NCBI RefSeq assembly: GCF_000972845.2
Contig: NC_040013.1
Location: forward strand, 10,380,061-10,444,060
Source of the DNA: Larimichthys crocea
Taxonomy: Eukaryota > Chordata > Actinopteri > Sciaenidae
DNA: 64,000 nucleotides
Direction: 5' to 3'
The notes under the pieces were generated by a model. That model was given only the letters and a program-made list of their open reading frames with translations. It had not been told where the DNA came from and searched no databases. Of the stretch, positions 24,791-35,170 are shown piece by piece; the first letter of the stretch is position 1, and each line of letters starts with the position of its first letter. The position numbers and the translations under genes are program-made.

Positions 24791-25951
24791 GAGAAGGTGA
24801 ATAGGCATGAATCCAAAGTGTTGAAAACTCACTTTTGTATAACGTTTTTCTTTTTTACTGGTTTACTTTTTAGTTACAATGTTTTTCTCACTTTAACCTT
24901 GCCCTTTTTGATTTCTCGTTTAGGCTTCCTTTCACTATCTTTCTGTTATTCCGACATTTGTTGTGAAGCACTGACTTTGTGTTTGTTGTGTGACTTTCTT
25001 GTTTCTAGTGCAGCAATCTGTCATATCCTTTTTTGTTTCATGACACAATGCATCCTTGTGAATTGAGAAAAACAAAACAAAACAAAGGTAAAAACTGAAA
25101 ATATCTCCTGAAGGCCAAATATGAGACTGCGTGTAACATAATATAGGAGAATAGACTAGAATAGTATAATGTAATATGACACAAAAACAATACAGTATAA
25201 TATAAATTATATAATGAATGCATCTGATCATACTCAGACCCTCCACAGTGACACATTTTTTCTTTTATTCCTTTCATTTCTGTACATCTCTGTTTCTACA
25301 GCCAGAATGAGCAGTAAATCCTGGCTGGCAAAGCCTCTGTCAGTTCAGCTAGTGTGGATCTGTGGATAATTATCTGTGTCTGTACATGAGGAAGACGTCT
25401 CTGCACTCTAAAGAACTGAGGTAATACAGGCTAAAATACAGAGTAGCCTAATAAAATTCACCCCAAAATTATGATTTTAATATGTGGAGTGTATAAGTCC
25501 ATGTTTCCTGCCTGGTCCTGATGTTAAATCAATAAAGGTGAGGGGTAGCCTAAGTGCTTGAATGGGCATGCTGAATGTCAGACGCCAGGAGTAATTACTC
25601 CAAACATTTGCTGGGTTGATGAGATGAAAAGCAGCACTTCTTGTATTGAATATATTTCACGGTCACCAGGTGAAAAGGCCACATACCAAGCTAATTGTCA
25701 AGAAACAAAACGTCTGAGTGTGCATGCCTGTGTTTCTACGTTCCCATATAGGTGTTTGGTGGTGTGGCTGTTTGCAGAAACTAGTGGTGTAACTTGATAA
25801 TCAGTGTATGTGTGAGGTGTGTGTAGTATTGGGTTGCCCTGTTGTCTTGGGAAAGCATCATGTTTCAATCTTCTCCAGGAATCTGAGAGTTCAGCTCAGT
25901 AAGCACGTGGACAGTTAGCCGGGAGGGAAAGCCTGCGATTGGCTTTCAGAG
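24791..25951. other. Intergenic region, no gene seen
   Basis: AT-rich. About 25130-25220 is a loose AT-rich tandem texture built on TATAAT-like words. Minus-strand open frames of 103 and 79 codons at 24935-25277 are rich in Tyr, Ile and Cys because of this composition and are not credible genes. Confidence 0.4.
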
Positions 25952-26113
25952 TGAAAAGCACCTCTACAGCAGCAGCTTGGGTGACAGTGTACAGTTCTCT
26001 CTTGACACAGTTCAATGCACTGCCTCCATGCACTGAAAGTGTATTGTTAATGTCCCATAATTACTAGCATGTGTATGCATGTATTCAAGAATGGGGTTTT
26101 CCAGTTGTTACAG
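25952..26113 (+). repeat. 160-bp diverged direct repeat, copy 2
   Basis: This matches 24261-24420: TGAAAAGCACCTCTAC, CAGCAGCTTGGGTGACA, TGTACAGTTCTCTC, CCCATAATTACTAGCA and AGAATGGGGTTT, in the same order and orientation about 1.7 kb away. Confidence 0.75.
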
Positions 26114-26179
26114 AAGCTTACACACCAATTTAACAGCAGAGTGAAGTCAGGTGTTTTGTGACTGTGTCTTTGCTTGTGT

Positions 26180-26416
26180 TTATGAACCTGTATATATGCA
26201 TCTGGGTCTATGTATGTAACTGTAACCTTCCCCGTGCGACTGAAGCAGATTTAAGCTGCTGGGCCGGTCCTCAGGTGAGCCACTAAGGCAGTATGGGTAA
26301 GGCGATCCACCTGAGAACTGCCCAGGGAATTGTGGACCATTGTTCTGAGGAGAAAGGCAGGGCCCTCCAGCGTGTGTCTGCTGAATAGGAGCCACTTGTG
26401 CCATTTTACACAACAT
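26180..26416 (-). other. Open frame with protein-like composition, unassigned
   Basis: The 78-codon minus frame is rich in Gln, Gly, Pro and Ser (SPQNNGPQFPGQFSGGSPYP), a composition seen in activation domains of transcription regulators. I cannot name a family. Possible splice signals exist (TTCTCAG|GTGGAT donor-like, CTATTCAG acceptor-like) but no neighbouring exon is visible. It could be a decayed exon, a conserved non-coding block or chance. Confidence 0.15.
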
Positions 26417-27929
26417 ACAATAACACCAGCACAGGATGAACCAATCGAATCAACAGGCTATTCTTTTCCCTCCTGTGCTCTGACCTTGTGTAGAACGCAT
26501 GAATTTATAACTTCCCAACCCACCTTAACCCCACTGTTAAACAATACCAAGATAACATGTGAACACCACATACCATTGTCTTTCTCCACGAAAATATGTG
26601 GCCTTGAAAAGCTATATTCTAGTCAGCCTATATGAGTATATACGTTTTGTGAGGTAAGGTAACTGATGCCTCTTTTTTTTCTGACAGACACAATAGATTC
26701 TCGTGCCTCTCTTGAAACACAGAACAAAAGAGAAGATGCTGCAACCTCAGATTAGGGTAAAGAACCTAGAAAAGACCCAATTAAGTTATTTTCTTCAATT
26801 TACCTCTTTACCATAGAGACTACTTTTAATTTGTCTCATTTTCAGCTTTGCAAACATAATGACTTGTTGCTGTGGGTGGCCCCGTTCAGTCCTCACAATG
26901 GCTTTAATTAAAATAATGTTTACTCTCACCGAAAGACAAAGGACAAGAATGTAAGATTATGCGGGTGAATACGAGATGTTTTGCTAAAGGTTGAGAATTT
27001 CTATATAAGTACAGCTGGTTCTCTTTGGGAAATAAAATAGAGTGAAGAATGGAGGTTTGGGAGGCCATACAGCCATAGGCAAGCACATTCTCTGCTATTG
27101 AATTTCACATGTTTTCATTTCACATTCATGCATGCATACTCAGCATGCATGAAAAATACATTTTTGGTCCGTCTTGTTGAGACATTTTCAGGTGTCAGGA
27201 GGAATGCTCACTGTGATGATTTACAGTCAGCTTATAAATGACAGGTAGAATCTATGATGGGCTTGGGGAAGAGTAGAGGGGCGTGGGGTGTGAGTGTGTG
27301 TTTGGAGGGGGGGCTTCTAAGGGCAAGACCAGACAGATGTGGATGAGGTAGAAAGGGAGTCTTGGTAAAATACGTCTTTGTATACGTGCCAAACACCCCA
27401 TTGACGCCACCATCTCATACCCCATGATGCTATTAAGATCCGCTCCGCATCTGCCTCTAAAGCTACAGGGTAGGGTTGGTGGAGAGGGCACACCTTCTGT
27501 ATACAGACTGACCTTTGTTTCACAAAGTGCCTGTCACTCACATAAACACACAGCAGAAAGTGAAAGATGGAAGAAGGAGGGGCGCCGTTAATACCTGCTG
27601 TCAATCTCTCCTCTGACCTCTCTGGCACATTCCTCCCCTTCTTTGCTTATTAGTCGTATATTAGCTTTTCCATTTGTCTCAGCTCACCCCTGATGGGCTG
27701 TGTGTTGTCATACAGCCGTTACAGACGGCCACACGAAACCATTTGAGAGGTGGGCACAAAGGTAGCTCTGTTTTCCCAGACGCAAGGCAAACTAAAAGCG
27801 TTGGTAAAGATTGACAGCAAAAATGAGCTGAGAGCAGAATGTGTGTATGTGCATGTGTGTCTGTGTGTGGATGTCTGTGCATGTGTGAACAGTTGCCCAG
27901 TCTGCACCCCCCACCCTTAGCACAAACTC
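26417..27929. other. Intergenic region with a perfect palindrome
   Basis: No gene recognised. The 11-bp palindrome at 27125-27153 is annotated separately. About 27240-27320 is G-rich. Open frames at 27252-27628 on the minus strand lack any recognisable feature. Confidence 0.35.
27125..27153. other. Perfect 11-bp inverted repeat
   Basis: TTCATGCATGC (27125-27135) and GCATGCATGAA (27143-27153) are exact reverse complements with a 7-nt spacer. Each arm contains ATGCAT, a POU-like core, and GCATG, the RBFOX RNA motif. Confidence 0.85.
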
Positions 27930-28200
27930 AAGCCAGCCAACACCTGAAGCTTATTAAACATAAATCTCCACAGCGCCATAGATGTAACTCGAAACCCATA
28001 TTGACTTTTAGGGGGAGCTTCATAAATCTTTTTGCTTCTCTCCTTTTCTCGTCAACATTCCTTATATATCCCACAGAATGTTGTTTCAAAATGAAAACAT
28101 TTGCCACGCTGCTGTTGACAAAATATTTAAACTTTACAGACGTGCTATACAAACGTAGCACATAGGAAAATGCATAAATATTCATTCTGTGGTGAAATCG
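27930..28200. promoter_or_regulatory. Candidate conserved regulatory block
   Basis: Complex non-repetitive DNA with AAGCTTATTAAACATAAATC, CATATTGACTTTTAGG, TTCATAAATCTTTTTGC, CAGAATGTTGTTTCAAAATG, CATTTGCCACGC, ACAAAATATTTAAAC and AAATGCATAAATATTCATTC. Homeodomain, SOX and POU-like words are dense. Open frames on both strands here are shadows of the AT content. Confidence 0.3.
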
Positions 28201-28619
28201 AATCCATAGTCATTAAAAGTGGAAGGGACAGATGTCATGAGCACTTGAATGTGGAGAAAATATGAAACTATTCATTTTAAAGGAATGTATGTGTGAACTG
28301 ATCTTATCGTAGTGATGAAAGGCACACAGACTAAACCTGCTACATATATGCTGCTGCTCTGCAAAAGATTTATGTTTTTTGTTTGAAATCATCAATTGTC
28401 AAAAGGTAAGTTTTTGAAAAATACTGTACATAAATCTGCAAAAATAGATTTGTTTGGCTACATGGGGGCAGAGGAAACCAGTTGTGGACAGTATATTGAC
28501 CTTTTAAATAACATTTGCCTATTGCTACATGTATCAGCATCATGTTTCAGGCCAGCTGATGAATGTCCTAAAGGTCTGACATTCTCTCTCTTTTAGCTCC
28601 GCTTTTGGTCTCTACAACT

Positions 28620-28711
28620 CCAGAGGAAAATATCTGTCTCCTCAGCTGGTAAATATTCCACGATGCCAGAGGAAAATATCTGTCTCCTCAGCTGGTAAAT
28701 ATTCCACGATG
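28620..28711 (+). repeat. Exact 46-bp tandem duplication
   Basis: The unit at 28620-28665 begins CCAGAGGAAAATATCTG and ends TCCACGATG. It is repeated without a single mismatch at 28666-28711. Perfect identity suggests a recent event or an assembly artefact. Confidence 0.97.
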
Positions 28712-31297
28712 TCAAAAATGACACCATGAGTTCAGTAAAAGTAAAACAAAAGAGTAAAGTTGTGGACGGCTCACTAAAAAGGAGCTGAAACTGTTATTTA
28801 AAAATGCTGATTATATACACTTAATTGGGATGAAAAGTAATTAAAAAAAGCAAAATCATTTTCAAATTCTTTTTCAGGCACCCCAACAGGCCCATCTGTT
28901 TTAATACTAAATAACTGAGACCCTAGAGCATAAACTTTAACTCATTTCTGATTCTTTCCATTTTTTATCTTCTATCACCACAAACAGATTCTGAGCTGAA
29001 CTTGTTGCAGATCACCTTGTTTATTGCAAACATGCCTGATATTTGCTCACCGGGTGTATATGCCAAAAAAGGCTTTTGTGTTTTTGGGCCCATAGCACAT
29101 GTTTCTTCAGCTGAGCCAGTTGTGAGCGTGCACATGCGAGACTTCCTCCCCCTGAGCATGTAGACTTCCTGCTGGCACCTCGCACACATGAATGGCATGA
29201 AAATAATTCACTGATACAGATCTTATTGGACTGAACTGATCAAATTCTGATAACACAATTGTCATTTTGGGTTGTTTGGGACAGACAAATGTGTTTGTCG
29301 TTTAAGAGCCGCTTGTTTTTCTGACTTTTATGATTGTGTATGGGGAAAAAGTATTTTGGGTAAGGGTGAATCACATGATCCTGATAGTGTGGCCACTATT
29401 TCAGAATTGCTTCATATAGTCTTCAGTGAGACTGAAAGGGAGAGACAGAAATAATTTCTCTGCAGTACAGTAACTTTGCCAACAATTTTCACATCAATGA
29501 AGCATCTTTGACTTGAGGTGAAGTCTAAAAGACTTACAGAAGTATGAAAGTAGTAGCAGTAACAGGGAGTGATTGGTTTGGGCCTGAGATGCGTTTAAGT
29601 TACCTTTGAGATGAATATATCAGCAGGAAAAGGGAGAAAATCGATACCATGACTTGCAAGTACACCAAAGCAATATAATAAATCCAAACATCTGGGTGCT
29701 ATTCCCATCTAAGCAAGAGACACAGCAGCAGGATGTTCCAGACCGGGGGGGACCCGGTTTGAATTTGTGGCTGCATCACAGGCTGCCACTGCCAGAGCCC
29801 TGGGCTTAGAGCCTCAGAGTTCACGACACGCTTCCCTCCCTGGAAAGAATGAGTGATCCCTGCCTACAATAAAAACTGGGTAGCAGTTTGATGTGTGTTT
29901 ATATGTGTGCGTGTGTGTACATGAAAGTGTCAGTGGGCAGGACTGGCAGCGGCTGCAGAGAAAGGGAATGGCATAAAAGGAGAGCAGAGTAGAGAAGAGT
30001 GGAGGTGTTATAAACCAGGGACGTGTACAAAGGGCCCTCTGTGCTGGGGTGGCCGGTGGGTCACACACTCGCTTTCACACACACACCTTCCTCAACCTGC
30101 CGCCACTACCTCCCCCTGGGGAACCTTCCATTCTGAAGCTGCCCAGCGTGAGCGGGGGTGAGGTCATATAAATAACACGACAAATAAGGAAAAAGTGAGT
30201 GTAGAAAAAAAAAAGATGGAGAGAGTGGAGGAAAGACATGAGAGGGAAAGAGAGGAAAATGCAGTGACAGCAGCAGCAGCCTGTTGAATAGGGATTTCTT
30301 CTCTCTAGCGACAATGTCTCATTGTTTTTCAGAGGAGGGGTGAGTGGGGGGAAAACCACTGGAATTGTGGAATGTATGAGTCTCATTCATTACCCCCATT
30401 TTCTCCTGTTTAAAACATCCCCTATAATAACAGTTGTGCTCACATACATAAATACAACAGTGATTTCCTTTGGCAAGCCGAGCCCTTATGACATCTACCC
30501 CCAACAGGCAGACGAGACACTAAGACTGTGTATGTCTGCGCATGAGAGATGGCTGAAACTTGTGTGTTTATACACTCTGGCGTGCATTTGTGTATTTGTA
30601 CTGATGGTTTATACATGAAACTGTACTCTTTACCCCCTGCAGAGCACAGACCATCTCACAAGGTGGCTGGCACTCTATGTTTACTTTGCTGCGTCTTGCC
30701 AAATGTGCTTCCCCACAGTGCTGCTTAATGCTCATGAAAACCTGAAGTACTTAACAAACAGAAGAAAATTGTAGTGGAGAGGGAAAAAAAGAATCCAGTG
30801 GAAAAAATTAATTTGCCAGTTGCTTGTTTTTTTTTTTTTTATGGATTCTTGCAAAACCGGCAGTGTCGGAATCCCTATAGCTGTGTTGTTTTTTTAATGG
30901 CATTGTTGTTCAGAGTGGCGCCCCCTCCAAAAACCACACCAAAGTGAGGCTCCAAATCCAAACATTATGGCTAGAGTCACACACCAAAGAGGACAAGCGT
31001 CCAGCAAGCAGTATTGGCCCACTAAACAAACAAACAAAACACAGGATAAACCACAGGAGAGTGGGAGGCAGGCGTCAGGTTTTCATACTCTGCCTGTCAG
31101 GCACGGGCCGAGCTGAGTCTTTTACTCTGCCAGACAATTTTCCATACGGAGCACCACTAACCCATAAAGATTAACTATCTGATTCTCTCATGAGAATCCA
31201 CACAGAATGCTTTGTGATGGGAAACACACATGAGAGGTGAGATTAATGGAGCATTATCCAAAGACTGCAACTATCCAAATAGTTCTCCATTATGGGG

Positions 31298-31332
31298 CTC
31301 CTCCTCCTCCTCCTCCTCCTCCTCCTCCTCCC
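31298..31332 (+). repeat. (CTC)n trinucleotide repeat
   Basis: About eleven to twelve uninterrupted CTC units. It makes a poly-Pro run in a plus-strand open frame; no gene is implied. Confidence 0.95.
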
Positions 31333-32309
31333 CGCCTCATTTTCCTCTCTTCTGATACAGTAGGCCTCTATTCAAGAGAGGTGGACATAAATATTTACAG
31401 TAATTTGATGCATGCATGTATGAACAAGACTTCCATCTGCAAAACTCAGAAAGAACCACCATGGGTGGATCATAATAGCAAGTGGGACAACTGCTCTGGA
31501 AAACAACAGAAACTTAGCTGCCATTCAAATTATATTGTGTCAATCAAATTGCACTCATTCACATCATTCCTTTGTTTTTGATTTAATTTTGTTCATAAGT
31601 TAAAATAGACACAGGTGTAGATTCCTGGCTTCACTGCAGTCCTGCTGGTGAAGACATGCTTGATGCTTTGGTTTAATCGGTTATTTTTCTGGGTGAATAC
31701 ACCTTAGACTTGCTGGAAACGTCTTTCTCCAGGGCTAAGAGCCAAATTGCTTCATTGAAGTCTTAAGTGAAGGTTGAAGTTTGACCTCCTACCAAGATGG
31801 TGCCTCACATGTTCCCCCCCGTGTCGCATGGATTCAGATTGTTCAAAGGGAGATCTGGTGGAGCAAGTAGAACTAAGAGCTTCACATTGATAAAAGGGCA
31901 GAAATGTTATAAAATAGAGAATTGAGAAAGAAAGAAAAAGTAGCTTCTGATGTCTCTCTTTATGTGAGGCTCCAAAAGTGTTAATGTCAACCAAACCAAC
32001 ATGAGAATCGATGCTACATCACAGGTGTTCTGGTGGCTGCAGCTCGGACTCGCAAAGGTTGACATGAGCAGAGGAGACAGTGGGTATGTAGTTGCCTCTT
32101 GAGGAATGTTTCTCAGAGCTCCTGAGCAGGCCAAACACACTCAGCTGGGGTGGTAAGCAGATGGCTGCTTGGGCTGATGCATGCCTTTGTGCCTCCACTG
32201 ATTTCCTGCTGCCAGCACTGATAGGAAGTGATCTGGTGATGCAGCCCTAGGACAGAGTTTGAATCCTGGAAGAAGGATGGTTCTGGCTCTTATTTGGATA
32301 GATAAACAC

Positions 32310-32684
32310 TTAAAGGTGCAATGTGTAAAAGACTACTCTGCACCTGTCGAATTCATATTAACTGAGTCTAGAATGGGCACCAGAACCAGAGCCAGGTGAG
32401 CAGGCAACAGAACCTGGGATAGCAGCCTCCTAGTGAACATAGCTAGAGCAGGACTGAACACAGTCGCATAGAATGGGAGTAGGCTGATTAACAGCCATCA
32501 GGACTATAAGTTCAAGTGTAAGTTTAAGTTACAAAATGGTTGATTCTAGCTAATTAGTCCAGAAGATATCTCTGCAACACTATATGAACTTAGACATAAT
32601 GTTATTTAGTCACATTCTGTTGATACTTTGTTATTTTTTTATTAATATCTACACTCTTACTAATCTTACACGTTGCACCTTTAA
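32310..32684. mobile_element. MITE with TTAA flanks
   Basis: Termini AGGTGCAATGTGTAA (from 32314) and, on the opposite strand, AGGTGCAACGTGTAA (to 32680) form a 15-bp inverted repeat with one mismatch. Each end is flanked by TTAA (32310-32313 and 32681-32684), as expected for piggyBac-type insertion. The 367-bp interior has no coding capacity, so it is a non-autonomous element. If the TTAA is instead part of the inverted repeat, the superfamily would be different. Confidence 0.85.
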
Positions 32685-34539
32685 AGTAAAATTTTACTTT
32701 ATTACAACTTTGGTGTTATTTTCATAGTTTTGGCTATTGTCTCTATTTTTGTGGAGAACACTGTGACATCTCTACAGCAAAGCTGGACAGGTAAGTAACA
32801 AGAGACTAGAGGATCAGACAGCTTGTAAACGAGCCTACACTTAAACTAGATCATCTTAATTACTTAGATAAAACTGAAAGTGATCTCACTCTTATGTGAA
32901 AAAATGCCTCGTTTCACAGGAAAACTGCACATGACAACTACTTAAAGTGTAACAGGTCAAAGACGAAACAAGAATCTTCAAGGTTTTGCTTTATGGATTG
33001 CACAATAAAATGCAGTTGTGGCCCCTTTCATGCTACACACACACAAAATGTATAAACTTGAAACAAATTATTGAAATAAGTTGGAATAAAACAACAAAAT
33101 AGAACAAAGTAACAAAGTAGAATGGCATTGAAGGAAGAAACAAAAAAAACTATAATTATATTTATAGGGAGAATAAGGATAAAATTACATACATATATAT
33201 TCTGTATGTACACGCATTAAAAACAATGTATGGAAGGTATGGTAATAAGTGCAATGCATACAATTAATTAATAACTAATAATTTAGGAAATCATTTTTAC
33301 TTTTTCCCTTTCTCTTCTCTTCTTGGAATTTGATTTAAATCTGCCTGACTTCCTGTCTTCTTACTTCTCACAACTTCCTTTTTAGCCATGCTGAAAAGGT
33401 TCTCCTTAATTCATTTGCTCAGTGTTGTCTTTTCTAGAAGGAATGGCAATCAAACTTACAAAAATAAGACCTGAGTCTTTAAAGGATTAATCTGTCAACC
33501 CCAAATACATTTGTTTCTGCTGAAGACGTAAATCTTAAAAAAAATAAAAAATTGACCAGACTTATCGGTTTCTCATTACTCTGTCTATAGGAGCCAGCCA
33601 AATGCACTGCTATAGTACAGAGAGCTATCTGTAAGATTATAAATCAACCTGTCTTTTTAGAGACACCCATGTCATAAGTCATAAGTCATTCCAATGAGCT
33701 TGGCTGGGCTGCTTAAAGGAGAAAACTCCTAATCAGGCTCTGTGTGCTAAAGCTCAGCCTCTCTCACACACCTGGACCAGCTCCAGGGCCCGTGCTTTAA
33801 AGAGCTGTCAGTCAAAAGCTTAAGCTCCTGTGTGCTGGCTGGCTTGGGGCACCACTTAACCCACCTCCAACAACTGCACCTGACAGAGCTTGTGCTGGGA
33901 TGTCACCTTACCTCGGGGGAAACAATGCTACACCAGCCCATCCTGTACCTGTTGGCAAATGTGCCAGCCAATGTGTCGCAGAGAGAAAGAGATGGAACAA
34001 GGGAGAGCTGAGTTAGCTCTTTGTCAAGCTTAGATGATTTGTGAGAAAAAAAAAAAGTTGGATGTTAGAGTGGGAAAGTGCTTGGATATAACAACACCTC
34101 GCAGATATCTCCATGCACTCCTGTTGCCCTCATAGATCTTGGCAATCACTGGTGAAGTGAGATACCGTAAGAAAATAAAACATGGGCCTTACAGTGCTGG
34201 ACCTGAGCCCCTCTCACACAGTCAGTATGCTGTGTGCTGCCAGAGCAAACATGGTGGCTGTTATTGTAGAGGACAATTACATACAGTTAAAAAATATACT
34301 CCTCAGCCAGTGCCGGCCTGTTTTTAAAACCCACTGTGAATAGAAGAACAAACACAGGGAGGAGCACTCCTTCTCTCTCATACTCACACACACACACACA
34401 CACACACAGTACACACCAAGCGAAAACACGCGGCCACACATACACATACATGTATCTGTGCATTTGGCTTCAGCCAACCGTGAACTCCCAGGCATCCACT
34501 TTCACCCAGCCTGACTGTTCTTCTAGCGACCCCCCTGTC
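32685..34539. other. Intergenic region, no gene seen
   Basis: Mostly AT-rich, with a tract of extreme AT content at 33040-33300. A small duplication, CATAAGT repeated at about 33673-33687, and the CA microsatellite at 34385-34408 are the only structures. About 33720-33960 is GC-richer. Confidence 0.35.
34385..34408. repeat. (CA)12 microsatellite
   Basis: Uninterrupted CA dinucleotide repeat of 24 bases. Confidence 0.97.
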
Positions 34540-35170
34540 CAGCGTCCAAATGGCACAATTAAATGCAATTTATGCTCAGACAAAACGGATCACTTCCTCG
34601 GTAAATGAAATTCCCCATTAGGAAGAGCAACAAGGGGGAGGAGATAAGGTTAGCTGGTATGAAACGACAGAGGGCACAGGGCATGAAGAGAGCCATCCTA
34701 TTCCCAGAAATAAAGTCATACACATGGATCAAAGATCAGGTGTTTTTTGAGGGATTTTTTAAAAAAAATTCTTGGAAACAGAAAAAAGTAAAGAAAAAAA
34801 GGCACTTGAGGATGAAAGCTGAGATGTTTCTGCAATGAGAGGGCAGAAAGGCTCATTAAGAAAACCCTTAACATGCTCTCCCTCTAGAGTCACAGCTATT
34901 ACACTGAAGCTAATATCTCATAAAAGAGACTTGAATGACTTTCTCTTAATGAGTGATGAGAAATTAAAAAGCTATGGAAATCCAATGCTATGCTTGGATC
35001 CAACCGCATTTTCATTAGCTCCTCAGATCCATTAATCATGTTAATGAGCCTGGAGAAGTCAGTGGCAAAAACAAGACATCACTGAGACATTGTTTTGCAG
35101 ATTTTGGTGCGGGTTATAAAGAGCTCTGGCTCGTCTCCAGGTCCGCTCTGACCAGGAAACAATAACAAGT
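34540..35170. promoter_or_regulatory. Candidate regulatory region, two blocks
   Basis: The first block (about 34540-34620) holds GGCACAATTAAATGCAATTT and CGGTAAATGAAATTCCCC. The second (about 34870-35170) holds CTATTACACTGAAGCTAATA, CATTTTCATTAGCTCC, CCATTAATCATGTTAATGAG, CATTGTTTTGCAGATTTTGG and GGAAACAATAACAAGTG. Homeodomain and SOX-like words are dense. Between them lies an A-rich stretch without interest. Confidence 0.3.

Larger units (their letters stand above)
28201..32309. other. Intergenic region, no gene seen
   Basis: It contains the exact 46-bp tandem duplication (28620-28711), a T run at 30827-30840 and the CTC repeat at 31298-31332. About 29740-30170 is GC-richer. Open frames of up to 114 codons (31237-31581 plus, with a poly-Pro run from the CTC repeat) are not supported as genes. 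A box-B-like GTTTGAATCC near 32257 hints at a decayed tRNA-related fragment, but no more can be said. Confidence 0.35.

Noticed and set aside
31237..31581. Plus-strand frame with a poly-proline run
   Set aside because: The run is the CTC repeat; the rest has no coding character.
32225..32280. tRNA gene or SINE head with a B-box-like GTTTGAATCC
   Set aside because: No convincing A box and no cloverleaf; at most a decayed fragment.
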